Assembly (NCBI GenBank): GCA_041674345.1
Contig: JBAYVY010000015.1
Coordinates: 1-21,064, forward strand
DNA: 21,064 nucleotides
Origin: JBAYVY01 sp041674345
Lineage (GTDB): Bacteria; Planctomycetota; Phycisphaerae; Phycisphaerales; Zrk34
Direction: 5' to 3'
Below are positions 1 to 6,651 of this stretch, piece by piece. How positions within the stretch are numbered: position 1 is the first letter of the stretch; every line of letters begins with the position of its first letter. The notes beneath the pieces are model-generated. The model was not told where the DNA came from and ran no database searches. It saw only the letters and a program-made list of their open reading frames with translations. Made by a program: the position numbers and the translations under genes.

Positions 1-655
1 CATCCCCGGTCTCTACGCCTTCGGCGAAGTCAATTACCAATACCACGGCGCCACACGCCTCGGCGCCAACGCACTGCTCAACTGCATCTTCGACGGCATC
101 TTCAACGGACCCGGCGTCGTCAATTACGCCAACGACCTGAAGACCGCCGCCGGCGATCTGCCCGATTCCCTCTACGAACCGTTCGTCCGTCAGGAAACCG
201 AAAAGGTCAAAAAACTCACCTCCTCCGCGGGCACGGAAAATCCCTACAAGATTCATCAGGAAATGGGCGAGTGGATGACCGACTTCTGCACCGTCGTCCG
301 CGATCAGCAGGGCATGACCAAGCTGCGAGAACGCCTGAAAACATGGAAGCAGCGTTACGCCAACGTCTCGCTTTCCGACACAGGCATATGGACCAACCAG
401 AACCTCGCCTTCACCCGCGCGCTGGGCGACATGATTAAATACGCCGACGCCATCGTCGAAGCCGCGATCGTCCGCACCGAATCACGCGGCTGCCACTACC
501 GCCCCGATTTCCCCGAACGCGATGACAAAAACTGGCACAAAACCACCATCGTCAAATACGATGCGAAAAACGACAAACCCCTGCTCAGCTACGAACCGAT
601 CGACATGGCCATGATCCCCGCCCGCGCCCGAAACTACGGCAAGGTGGACGGCTAA
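1..655 (+). CDS. sdhA: Succinate dehydrogenase/fumarate reductase flavoprotein subunit, C-terminal part
   Basis: The reading frame enters from the left edge (first full codon at base 2) and ends at 655. SdhA is the FAD-bearing catalytic subunit that oxidises succinate to fumarate in the TCA cycle and passes electrons to the iron-sulfur subunit at the membrane. The visible part begins in the conserved HGATRLGANALL segment of the FAD-binding domain. It continues through the helical C-terminal domain, with tracts typical of the family such as MGEWMTDFCTVVRD, TNQNLAFTRALGDMI and ESRGCHYRPDFPERDD. This resembles the Bacillus-type (menaquinone-linked) flavoprotein more than the mitochondrial type. 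The active-site region and N-terminus lie outside the window. sdhB follows after 65 bp. The assignment is secure; whether it works as SDH or fumarate reductase cannot be decided from this part. Confidence 0.93.
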   Translation, partial: IPGLYAFGEVNYQYHGATRLGANALLNCIFDGIFNGPGVVNYANDLKTAAGDLPDSLYEPFVRQETEKVKKLTSSAGTENPYKIHQEMGEWMTDFCTVVRDQQGMTKLRERLKTWKQRYANVSLSDTGIWTNQNLAFTRALGDMIKYADAIVEAAIVRTESRGCHYRPDFPERDDKNWHKTTIVKYDAKNDKPLLSYEPIDMAMIPARARNYGKVDG

Positions 656-665
656 GATTTTTCGG

Positions 666-687
666 CGGGGGCGATTCATCGCCCCCG
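666..687. repeat. GC-rich short palindrome between sdhA and sdhB
   Basis: CGGGGGCGAT at 666-675 pairs with ATCGCCCCCG at 678-687 around a 2-nt loop. There is no T-run, so it is not a standard intrinsic terminator. It could stabilise the sdhA mRNA end or belong to the REP-like palindromes seen at 1501, 5511, 6595, 20551 and 20808. Confidence 0.6.
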
Positions 688-720
688 GCCCCCGGTGTCT
701 TTCGAGAACGGACATTCAAT

Positions 721-1497
721 ATGATCGCACCCAACACGCCAACCAAAACTTTCCACGTCAAGGTCAAACGCCAGGACGCCCCCGGAAAACCCAGTTATTG
801 GGAAACCTTCGAGGTCGCCTTCCGCCCGCAGATGAACGTCATCAGCGCGCTCCAGGCCATCGCCGCCAATCCCGTCACCATCGAAGGCAAAAAAACCACG
901 CCCGTCGTGTGGGACTGCAACTGCCTCGAAGAAGTCTGCGGGGCCTGCACGATGGTCATGAACGGCCGCGTCGGGCAGTCCTGCTCCACCATCGTCGAAA
1001 ACCTGCTCAAACAGGGCGACACCATCACCCTCGAACCCATGAGCAAGTTCCCCGTCGTCCGCGATCTGTTCGTCGATCGCTCCCGACTGTTCAACAACCT
1101 CAAGGAAATCAAGGGCTGGGTTCCCATCGACGGAACCTACTCCCTCGGCCCAGGCCCCAAAGAGTCCCCCGAAGTCGCCGACCTGCGATACAACTTGTCC
1201 AGATGCATGAGCTGCGGCTGCTGTCTCGAAGTTTGTCCGCAATACACCGCCGACAACCACTTCGCCGGCGCTGCCGTCATCAGCCAGGTCGCCTACTTCA
1301 ATCTCCACAACACCGGTAAGGTGCTGGCCAAAGATCGTCTGGACATCATGGCCGACGCCGGCGGCGTCAACGACTGCGGCAACGCGCAAAACTGCGTCAA
1401 AATCTGCCCCAAGGAAATCCCCCTCACCGAATCCATCGCCCGCGTCGGTCGCCAAACCACCGTCCACGCCATCAAACAATTCTTCACCGGCAAATAG
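721..1497 (+). CDS. sdhB: Succinate dehydrogenase/fumarate reductase iron-sulfur subunit
   Basis: SdhB (258 aa) carries electrons from the SdhA flavin to quinone through three iron-sulfur clusters. The N-terminal ferredoxin-like domain holds the 2Fe-2S ligands in CNCLEEVCGACTMVMNG and the following GQSC (about residues 65-90). The C-terminal domain has CMSCGCCLEVCP (about 162-173) for the 4Fe-4S cluster and the ligands in CGNAQNCVKICPKEIPLTES. The CGNAQNC...CPKEIPLT arrangement is characteristic of B-type enzymes (Bacillus and epsilonproteobacteria), which usually use menaquinone. The start at 721 gives a normal length and follows sdhA directly; no strong Shine-Dalgarno is visible, so translation may be coupled to sdhA. 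The cytochrome subunit SdhC is not seen after sdhB and is presumably upstream of sdhA. A terminator follows at 1572. Confidence 0.96.
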   Translation: MIAPNTPTKTFHVKVKRQDAPGKPSYWETFEVAFRPQMNVISALQAIAANPVTIEGKKTTPVVWDCNCLEEVCGACTMVMNGRVGQSCSTIVENLLKQGDTITLEPMSKFPVVRDLFVDRSRLFNNLKEIKGWVPIDGTYSLGPGPKESPEVADLRYNLSRCMSCGCCLEVCPQYTADNHFAGAAVISQVAYFNLHNTGKVLAKDRLDIMADAGGVNDCGNAQNCVKICPKEIPLTESIARVGRQTTVHAIKQFFTGK

Positions 1498-1500
1498 CGA

Positions 1501-1523
1501 GCCGGGGCGTCCCCGCCCCCGGC
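1501..1523. repeat. GC-rich palindrome after sdhB
   Basis: GCCGGGG at 1501-1507 pairs with CCCCGGC at 1517-1523 around a 9-nt loop, directly after the sdhB stop. It resembles the other GC-rich palindromes of the window and sits 50 bp before the true terminator. Confidence 0.45.
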
Positions 1524-1568
1524 AATTCCGCGGGCCGCTTGGCGGCTTAGCAATTTCAAAACCCCCTC

Positions 1569-1598
1569 AAACCCACGGACTCCCATCCGTGGGTTTTT
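1569..1598 (+). terminator. Rho-independent terminator of the sdh operon
   Basis: A perfect 8-bp stem, CCCACGGA (1572-1579) with TCCGTGGG (1586-1593), has a 6-nt loop and is followed by five T at 1594-1598. An A-run before the left arm extends the pairing and could make it work weakly on the other strand. It lies 74 bp after sdhB and 17 bp before the next start codon, so it separates sdh from the MerR-type gene. Confidence 0.85.
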
Positions 1599-1614
1599 CC
1601 ATTACACTCTCATC

Positions 1615-2112
1615 ATGTCGCAAGCCCCCGACATGCTCCGCCTCGCCGACGCCGCCCAAGCCGCCGGCGTCACCCCCGCCCGACTCCAATGCTACCTCAT
1701 GGTCGGCGTCGTCTCACCCACGCAAATGTCCGCGGGCCATCAACGCCTCTTCGACTCCCACGCCGTCCAGCGCATCGCCGTCATCAAACTCCTCAACGAC
1801 TCCGGCTACTCATTACGCGACATCCGCGAAATCTTCCTGGACAAGGCCGTGTTCGGTAAAATTGACCCGGACACGCATCTGAACTATCGCCTGAAATGCA
1901 TCCTGAATGAAGGAGACCCGGCCATGCCCACTGTCATTCAGAAGGAAGAGGCCCACAAACTGGTCGAACGCCTTCCAAATAACGCGACTTGGGATGACCT
2001 CATGCACCAAATCTATGTGCGTCAGGCCATCGACCAAGGGCTGGCGGACAGCCAGGCCGGGCGTACGAACAACGTACAGGAAGTCCGCACGAAATATGGT
2101 CTGCCGGAATGA
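1615..2112 (+). CDS. MerR-type HTH reading frame fused in frame to a small antitoxin (chimera)
   Basis: The first 75 or so codons look like a MerR-family DNA-binding head: LRLADAAQAAGVTPARLQCYLMVG is a winged-HTH start, then GHQRLFDSHAVQRIAVIKLLNDSGYSLRDIREIF. From about 1840 the base composition becomes less GC-rich and the sequence no longer looks like MerR. From codon 104 (1924) it is a complete small antitoxin with its own ribosome site. I infer that an insertion replaced the MerR 3' half and that the open frame across the junction is accidental or selected. The MerR head has lost its usual effector domain, so its function is uncertain. The start at 1615 lies just after the sdh terminator; 1630 is an alternative ATG. 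No Shine-Dalgarno is visible for either. The antitoxin part is listed separately. Confidence 0.6.
   Translation: MSQAPDMLRLADAAQAAGVTPARLQCYLMVGVVSPTQMSAGHQRLFDSHAVQRIAVIKLLNDSGYSLRDIREIFLDKAVFGKIDPDTHLNYRLKCILNEGDPAMPTVIQKEEAHKLVERLPNNATWDDLMHQIYVRQAIDQGLADSQAGRTNNVQEVRTKYGLPE
1910..1915 (+). promoter_or_regulatory. Shine-Dalgarno that sets the antitoxin start
   Basis: AAGGAG lies 8 nt before the ATG at 1924, inside the MerR-type frame. This good site supports independent translation of the 62-aa antitoxin and hence a junction between two formerly separate genes. Confidence 0.65.
1924..2112 (+). CDS. Small antitoxin of a ParE/RelE-type toxin-antitoxin pair
   Basis: This is a 62-aa protein starting MPTVIQKEEAHKLVERLPNN, with WDDLMHQIYVRQAIDQGLADSQ and ending VQEVRTKYGLPE. 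Short proteins of this layout (a helix, a D-rich W-D-D-L-M segment, then an I-x-x-G-L-x-D-x-x-x-G-R stretch) are usual partners encoded just ahead of ParE/RelE-like toxins; this is from family knowledge, not a search. It overlaps the toxin remnant by ATGA at 2109, the classic coupled arrangement. It has its own Shine-Dalgarno and also lies in frame within the longer MerR-type frame. With the toxin cut down, the antitoxin may be a relic, or may neutralise related toxins elsewhere. Confidence 0.6.
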   Translation: MPTVIQKEEAHKLVERLPNNATWDDLMHQIYVRQAIDQGLADSQAGRTNNVQEVRTKYGLPE

Positions 2113-2189
2113 CCGTTCACTGGACAGACACAGCGCAAGACCACCTTCAAGCCATCCACGCATACATCGCGCACGACTCACCGGAGTAA
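2109..2189 (+). pseudogene. ParE/RelE-type toxin, truncated to 26 codons
   Basis: ATG at 2109 overlaps the antitoxin stop (ATGA). The 26 residues begin MTVHWTDTAQDHLQAIHAYI and continue AHDSPE, then TAA. This is the N-terminal helix pair of ParE-like toxins, which normally run about 90-100 aa and continue after DSP with a tyrosine-rich helix. None of the remaining toxin is found up to 3544. The cut coincides with the start of the restriction-modification genes, so I infer that their arrival removed the toxin body. Confidence 0.7.
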
Positions 2190-2198
2190 TGTTTTGAG

Positions 2199-2204
2199 TA
2201 TACT
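2199..2204 (+). promoter_or_regulatory. Possible -10 element for the restriction-modification genes
   Basis: TATACT at 2199-2204 sits 38 bp before the methyltransferase start, in the short AT-richer gap after the truncated toxin. No convincing -35 box stands 16-18 bp upstream. An AAGGGA ribosome site at about 2228-2233 precedes the ATG at 2242. Confidence 0.3.
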
Positions 2205-2241
2205 TCAATAAAGTCACTTGTTGGCCTGAAGGGACGACACG

Positions 2242-3045
2242 ATGGAACAAGACAAGATATATCACGCCGATGCTTTTGATCTTCTCCCGGAAATTGATGA
2301 CGACAGCATAGACCTCGTGGTTTGCGACGGTCCCTACGGCGTCACGACAAACCAGTGGGACCGGCTCAGCAACGTTCAGGAATTCAATCTCAAACTTATC
2401 AGCTTGTTCGCGGCGAAACTCAAGAGTGGTGGCGCCCTCTACCTGTTTGGTAAACCCGATTGCGTTGATTTCATTGACTATCGCCCATTCCTCAACCTCC
2501 GCTCCAAAATCGTATGGTACCAGCCCAGCCGCCTGGCCCAAGGTAGGTTGAACTACACCAACAACTACGATGTCATCTGCTATTTCATAAAGGGGAATAG
2601 ACCCAAAACCTACAACCTCGATGCTATCCGAGTGGCACAACTCGTCGAATTGGAGCATCGCCTCCGCTGCGAACGCGTCCCGTCAGTAACCAACGGCAAA
2701 TACGGCAAGACGAAGTTCAACAGTGAGGGGAAAAATCCCGGTGACGTATGGGGTGACATCAAACAGTTGACCTACAAATCCAAGGAACTTGTCAGCCGGG
2801 ATGCCTTGAACACGATACAGAAGCCAGAGGTTCTGCTTGAAAGGTTGATCAAGGCGAGTTCGTCCGAAGGTGATCTTGTTCTTGATCCGTTTGCCGGAGT
2901 TGGGACATGTCCTGTAGTCTGCAAACGTCTCAACCGGCATTTTATCGGCATCGAAAAAGATGAGCAGTTTGTCTCAGCGGCAAACAGCCGCCTCGACGAG
3001 ATTGAAAGAAAAACAGAAGAGAGTCTATTTTGCTATGGCACGTGA
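2242..3045 (+). CDS. Site-specific DNA methyltransferase (adenine-N6 or cytosine-N4, beta-class order)
   Basis: This 267-aa protein transfers a methyl group from SAM to an exocyclic amino group in a recognition site, protecting the host from the partner nuclease. The catalytic motif IV is at residues 28-33 (C-DGPYG, a variant of DPPY). The SAM-binding motif I, DPFAGVGT at 215-222, comes near the C-terminus and is followed by the RHFIGIEKDEQF segment. Motif IV before motif I, with the target-recognition region between them, is the beta-class order used by many N6A and N4C enzymes; the exact base cannot be told. The gene has an AAGGGA ribosome site. Its 3' end overlaps the endonuclease gene by 11 bp. 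Base composition is less GC-rich than in flanking genes, consistent with recent transfer. Confidence 0.88.
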   Translation: MEQDKIYHADAFDLLPEIDDDSIDLVVCDGPYGVTTNQWDRLSNVQEFNLKLISLFAAKLKSGGALYLFGKPDCVDFIDYRPFLNLRSKIVWYQPSRLAQGRLNYTNNYDVICYFIKGNRPKTYNLDAIRVAQLVELEHRLRCERVPSVTNGKYGKTKFNSEGKNPGDVWGDIKQLTYKSKELVSRDALNTIQKPEVLLERLIKASSSEGDLVLDPFAGVGTCPVVCKRLNRHFIGIEKDEQFVSAANSRLDEIERKTEESLFCYGT

Positions 3046-3529
3046 AATATACAGCAAGATTATAGAACTCGTCCTGAAGGCCGCCGAACTTGCACATTCG
3101 ATTGGCATCAGCAACCTTCTTCAGCCCGGTCTTGTCAAAGAGATGATCATCGCCGACATTCTCGGCCATGAACTTATCCACTCGAAGCGGGACGCCGATG
3201 CCCATGCGTCGGGCAACCCGAACGAAAAGTACGAATACTTGTCGTGCAAAGAGGGAGGATCGGGGCAACTGGACAGAATGTTCAAGGAGCCAGCCGAGAA
3301 GAGGGCTGAATCGCTGGAGCGCATCACGCGCAATGCAAAAGTATTCTTCGCCGTCTTCTACGAGGCCAACCAGACCCAATGCAAGGTTATCTACGAGATA
3401 GCGCCGACGACTGTTGTCGCGGAAACCGAACGACAACTGGATCGCAGCAGGAACGCCATCTCGCATGTGGGCTTCTCGGAAGACTGGGCTCGGGCAAATG
3501 GCTGTGTTGTTTACCAAGACAAGGCATAA
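3035..3529 (+). CDS. Probable type II restriction endonuclease, PD-(D/E)XK-like
   Basis: This 164-aa protein overlaps the methyltransferase and is predicted to be its partner endonuclease. Candidate catalytic residues are KE at 35-36, the acidic D53/D55 in SKRDADA, and the strand KYEYLSCK ending at K72. The spacing S70-C-K72 then 12 residues to E85 resembles the swapped S-x-K-x12-E layout of Cfr10I/Bse634I-type enzymes; alternatively E67 serves as the acid. Later conserved-looking text is ITRNAKVFFAVFYE and ERQLDRSRNAISHVGFSEDWA. I chose ATG 3035 because it opens the conserved-looking region with minimal overlap; an in-frame start at 2960 would add 25 residues. The recognition site cannot be predicted. 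The call rests on context plus motif, not on a named homologue. Confidence 0.72.
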   Translation: MAREIYSKIIELVLKAAELAHSIGISNLLQPGLVKEMIIADILGHELIHSKRDADAHASGNPNEKYEYLSCKEGGSGQLDRMFKEPAEKRAESLERITRNAKVFFAVFYEANQTQCKVIYEIAPTTVVAETERQLDRSRNAISHVGFSEDWARANGCVVYQDKA

Positions 3530-3543
3530 GCCAACTATGCGCT

Positions 3544-4194
3544 TCAGCGAACGGCGTTCCCCATTTCGTCCCTCTGTCCCTCCGTCCCTTTCTTCTCCCT
3601 TCTCGCCGCGGCGATCAGTGATTCCATTCGGCTCAGCGTGCGATCCGTCTGCGCCCGATACGCGTTGTACGGAAACAGCACCACCAGCGCGATCACCAGT
3701 CCCGCCACGGTCGTCAGCAGCGCCTCGGCGATCCCCGCGCCGATCTTCGACGGGTCGGTCACCATTGAATCGCTCAACACTTTGAACGCCGAGATGATCC
3801 CCGTCACCGTGCCCAGAATGCCCAGCATCGGTGCCGCGGTGATGATCGTGCCCAGCGTCGGCATGAACCTGTCCATCCGAGGCCGCTGATTATCGACCGC
3901 CTCCGTAATCACCGCCTCGCTGGCGTTCTCATCCAGCATCTGCCGCACCAGGTTGCCATAGACGCTGTGATCGTCTTCGATCAGCACGCGGGCCGCCCCG
4001 TGATCGCCTTCACGCAGATGCCGGGCGACGCGCGCGAACTTCGCGGTGCGGCTGGGGAAGTTGGTCGTCATCCAGAACCAGGCACGTTCGAGGATCAGCG
4101 TCATGCCGATGATGGAAAGACCCAGCAGCGGCCACATGACCATGCCGCCGCGTGTCATCAGGTCCGACAAATTATCAATCATTTGCGTCAACAT
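3544..4194 (-). CDS. MotA/TolQ/ExbB-family proton channel subunit
   Basis: This 216-aa inner-membrane protein uses the proton motive force to energise outer-membrane transport or envelope work, normally with an ExbD/TolR partner. Membrane segments are visible at about 17-37 (GGMVMWPLLGLSIIGMTLIL), 113-136 (TLGTIITAAPMLGILGTVTGI, the family hallmark) and 153-175 (GIAEALLTTVAGLVIALVVLF). The PMLGILGTVTG stretch is diagnostic. The start at 4194 is the first methionine. The last 20 or so residues (REKKGTEGQRDEMGNAVR) come from a low-complexity repeat and look acquired. No ExbD/TolR gene follows: the next DNA downstream is the converging restriction-modification island, which may have displaced it. 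Upstream it diverges from the bsh operon across a 73-bp gap. Confidence 0.9.
   Translation of the reverse strand: MLTQMIDNLSDLMTRGGMVMWPLLGLSIIGMTLILERAWFWMTTNFPSRTAKFARVARHLREGDHGAARVLIEDDHSVYGNLVRQMLDENASEAVITEAVDNQRPRMDRFMPTLGTIITAAPMLGILGTVTGIISAFKVLSDSMVTDPSKIGAGIAEALLTTVAGLVIALVVLFPYNAYRAQTDRTLSRMESLIAAARREKKGTEGQRDEMGNAVR
3563..3605 (-). repeat. Degenerate purine-rich tandem repeat at the 3' end of the ExbB-type gene
   Basis: On the plus strand the tract is a run of TCCCT-containing units about 8 bp long (cgtccct, ctgtccct, ccgtccct). It encodes the tail KGTEGQRDE of the channel protein. It resembles one arm of the tandem-repeat hairpins seen from 16 kb on; the second arm is missing. 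Confidence 0.5.
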
Positions 4195-4267
4195 GGGTGC
4201 ATATCATATCCCTGCGGGCCGCCGCGTGTCGCCCCCGTGTCGTCCGATTTGACCGACTTGCTACGAT

Positions 4268-5032
4268 ATGAACATGCACCGCCCCGCACAGCCCGCCGCC
4301 GATGCACCACCGGATTGGTTCCGCCTGGCGTTCGATGCGATCTATCCGCTGATCTATCAGCACCGCGACGATGAATCGGCCAAACGCGAAATCACGGCGT
4401 TGATTCATACACTGAACCCACGACCGGGCGGGCGTGTGATCGACATCGCCTGCGGAGCGGGGCGCCACCTGCGGGCGCTGCGCGACGCGGGATTCCACGC
4501 AGTCGGCATGGATTTGAGCAGGACGCTGCTCCGCGAAGCAGCCGACCGGCGGCAATTACGCGGTTGCGTGGTGTGTGGCGATGTGCGGGCGATACCGTTC
4601 GCCCCCGTTTTCGACATTGCCGTCAACCTGTTCAACAGCTTCGGCTACTTCGCGGACAATGCGAAAAACCTCGCCGCGCTGCGCTCGATGGCCGGTGTGC
4701 TCCGGCCGGGCGGTACGCTGGTGATGGAACACATCAACCCCCGGAAGTTGAAAGCGGAACTCGTGCCGATGGATGTGAAACGGGTCGGCGAACTGACCGT
4801 CGAAAGCCGGCGAACCATCGAGGGCGACTACGTGTGCAAACAAATGACGATTCGGCGAGACAATGGCGACGAAGAACGGATCACCGAGCGTGTGCGGCTG
4901 TTTTCGCCGGATGAACTGGCGGAGTGGTTCGCACGCGCGGGATTGCGTGTGGCGCGCAGAATGGGTTCATTCGACGGGGCGGCGTTGCGGGATAATTCGC
5001 CACGTGTGCTGATGGTGGGGGTGCGGGCATGA
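4268..5032 (+). CDS. Class I SAM-dependent methyltransferase leading the bacillithiol operon (N-methyl-bacillithiol synthase candidate)
   Basis: This 254-aa soluble Rossmann-fold methyltransferase has motif I VIDIACGAGRHLRAL at about residues 57-71, an acidic second strand end in GMDLS (about 79-83), and the CGDVRAIPFAPVFDIAVNLFNSFGYF segment covering motifs II-III. Its last codons overlap bshC by ATGA (5029-5032), so translation is probably coupled and the substrate is likely tied to bacillithiol. Green sulfur bacteria make N-methyl-bacillithiol with a SAM methyltransferase (NmbA); this gene is a good positional candidate for the same step, but that is inference. It could instead be a general small-molecule methyltransferase. 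No ribosome site is evident before the ATG at 4268, so the message may be leaderless. Confidence 0.85.
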   Translation: MNMHRPAQPAADAPPDWFRLAFDAIYPLIYQHRDDESAKREITALIHTLNPRPGGRVIDIACGAGRHLRALRDAGFHAVGMDLSRTLLREAADRRQLRGCVVCGDVRAIPFAPVFDIAVNLFNSFGYFADNAKNLAALRSMAGVLRPGGTLVMEHINPRKLKAELVPMDVKRVGELTVESRRTIEGDYVCKQMTIRRDNGDEERITERVRLFSPDELAEWFARAGLRVARRMGSFDGAALRDNSPRVLMVGVRA

Positions 5033-6579
5033 GCGATGATTGTTTGAAAGCGACGCAGGTGGACTACGCCGATTCGCCGGTGCGCAATGAATTGTTGCTG
5101 CGATTGGCGGGCGGGCATGCGCCGGCGGAATACCCGTTGTTCGACGTGCGGGGCGGAAAACCCGCGGCGCGCATCGCGCCGGGCATGGTTCCGGGGGTGG
5201 CGGAGGCGCTGATCGCGTACAACGAACGTGTCGGCAATGAACTGGATAAGGCATTGAAGCAAGCCCTTTCCGGCGGCTCGCCGATGGTGATAACGGGGCA
5301 GCAGCCGGGGTTGCTGACCGGGCCACTTTATACGATTTGGAAGGCGATGAGCGTGATTCGGCTGGCGGAAGAACTGTCGAAGCGGTGGGGGGCGGCGGTG
5401 ATACCCGCGTTTTGGATCGCCACGGAGGATCACGATTTACTGGAGGTCAATCGTGTTCGCATCGGCGACAAGTGGTTCATCGCCGATCACGCGGAAACGA
5501 AGATGAGCGGCCCCGCCCCCGGCCCCGGGGGCGGGGGTCGGGGGCGACCGCCGGTGGGGTGGGTGTCGCTGACGGGGCAGCGAGAACGGATGCTGACGTT
5601 TTTACGGGAACATTTGCGGGGCGATTTCAGCGGCGAAGTGGCGGACGCGATCGCGTCGGCGGACTGGACGGATTACGGATCATTGTTCGCATCGTTGTTG
5701 GTGAAGGTGTTGGGCGCGGGGCGCGTGGTGTTGGTCGATCCGATGGTGTTGCGAGAAGCGGGCGAGCCGGTGTTGCGTCGGGCGGTGGAACGATGGGATG
5801 CGATTGAAGCGGGATTTGCGCGGGGAAGTGAGCGATTGGTGAAGGAAGGGTTCAAGCCGCAGTTGGAGAAGGTGGGGATGTTTGAGTTGGCGGAGGGGAG
5901 GCGGATATCGGTTGATGTGGAGGCATTGAGCCCCCGGAAGTTGTCGGATACATGGTTTTCGGCCGGCGCGGGGATTCGACCGGTGTTGCAGGATGCGTTG
6001 TTGCCGACGGTGTGTACGATCGGCGGGCCGGCGGAGATGCTGTATTTGTGGCAGATCGACGGGGTGTACGAGGCGATGGAAGTGGAGCGGTCGAAGTTGT
6101 GGCCGCGGTCGAGCGTGACGCTGGTGGAAAGGACGACGCGGAAACTGGCGGAACGATTCGGATTGCGGGGAGCGGAGATTTTCAAGGCGTTGAGGCAAGC
6201 TGAAAGTTACGATGCGCGGGGGATTGAGATGGTGGATGGGAGATTACAAGAAGAGCGTGATCGGTTGCTGGCAGCGTTGGAGCAAGTGAAGGGCGGAGCG
6301 CAAACGCGGCGGCGGGTGGAGAAGGCGAAGCGGTCGTTGCGGTATCAGATCGACAAGGTTTTGGTCGGGGCGGGGCGCGACCAAATGGCGGAACGGGGGA
6401 TGGACCGCGGGGCGTTGATGCAGATCGTTCATGCGATCACCCCCGATGGCCCGCAGGAGCGGGTGAATAATGTCTGGGATTTCGTGGCGCGGTATGGATG
6501 GAAGTGGATAAAAGAAGCGGAACTTTCGCTCGACGTGACGCGGATCGTGCATACGATGATGGACCTGCTCCCGGAATAA
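5029..6579 (+). CDS. bshC: Bacillithiol synthase BshC (putative cysteine-adding enzyme)
   Basis: BshC (516 aa) is assigned the last step of bacillithiol synthesis, joining cysteine to glucosaminyl-malate in the cytoplasm. Family marks include the early ITGQQPGLLTGPLYTIWKAMS stretch (about 87-107), PAFWIATEDHDLLEVN (about 125-140) with its conserved acidic/His cluster, and CTIGGPAEMLYLWQ (about 327-340). A long C-terminal helical coiled-coil part includes LLAALEQVKGGAQTRRRVEKA. A Gly/Pro-rich segment at about 161-177, encoded by a near-perfect GC palindrome at 5511-5536, looks like an added loop. Length is close to the family's usual 510-550 aa. The start overlaps the upstream methyltransferase by 4 bp, and bshB1 and bshA follow, which makes the assignment firm. 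Confidence 0.95.
   Translation: MSDDCLKATQVDYADSPVRNELLLRLAGGHAPAEYPLFDVRGGKPAARIAPGMVPGVAEALIAYNERVGNELDKALKQALSGGSPMVITGQQPGLLTGPLYTIWKAMSVIRLAEELSKRWGAAVIPAFWIATEDHDLLEVNRVRIGDKWFIADHAETKMSGPAPGPGGGGRGRPPVGWVSLTGQRERMLTFLREHLRGDFSGEVADAIASADWTDYGSLFASLLVKVLGAGRVVLVDPMVLREAGEPVLRRAVERWDAIEAGFARGSERLVKEGFKPQLEKVGMFELAEGRRISVDVEALSPRKLSDTWFSAGAGIRPVLQDALLPTVCTIGGPAEMLYLWQIDGVYEAMEVERSKLWPRSSVTLVERTTRKLAERFGLRGAEIFKALRQAESYDARGIEMVDGRLQEERDRLLAALEQVKGGAQTRRRVEKAKRSLRYQIDKVLVGAGRDQMAERGMDRGALMQIVHAITPDGPQERVNNVWDFVARYGWKWIKEAELSLDVTRIVHTMMDLLPE
5511..5536. repeat. GC palindrome inside bshC
   Basis: CCCCGCCCCCGG (5511-5522) pairs perfectly with CCGGGGGCGGGG (5525-5536) around 2 nt. It encodes the Gly/Pro-rich loop of BshC and resembles the intergenic GC palindromes, suggesting an element that entered a coding region without breaking the frame. 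Confidence 0.6.
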
Positions 6580-6594
6580 GGGGCGAGACGGAAC

Positions 6595-6621
6595 CCAAGG
6601 CGGCGCTTCGCTCCGCCTTGG
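6595..6621. repeat. Palindrome between bshC and bshB1
   Basis: CCAAGGCGG (6595-6603) pairs with CCGCCTTGG (6613-6621). There is no T-run. It could slow decay or attenuate transcription inside the operon, or be another member of the REP-like palindromes. Confidence 0.5.
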
Positions 6622-6639
6622 CTTGGTAAGAACTATTAT

Positions 6640-6643
6640 GGAG
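6640..6643 (+). promoter_or_regulatory. Shine-Dalgarno deciding the bshB1 start
   Basis: GGAG at 6640-6643 lies 8 nt before ATG 6652 but only 2 nt before ATG 6646. The spacing favours 6652 as the true start. Confidence 0.55.
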
Positions 6644-6651
6644 ATATGGTT

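Noticed and set aside
676..1479. Minus-strand frame of 267 codons opposite sdhB
   Set aside because: It is a shadow of sdhB: Asp/Gly/Val-rich text produced by the codon bias of the sense strand, with no motif.
1813..2658. Minus-strand frame of 281 codons across the island
   Set aside because: It runs antisense through three better-supported genes (antitoxin, ParE remnant, methyltransferase).
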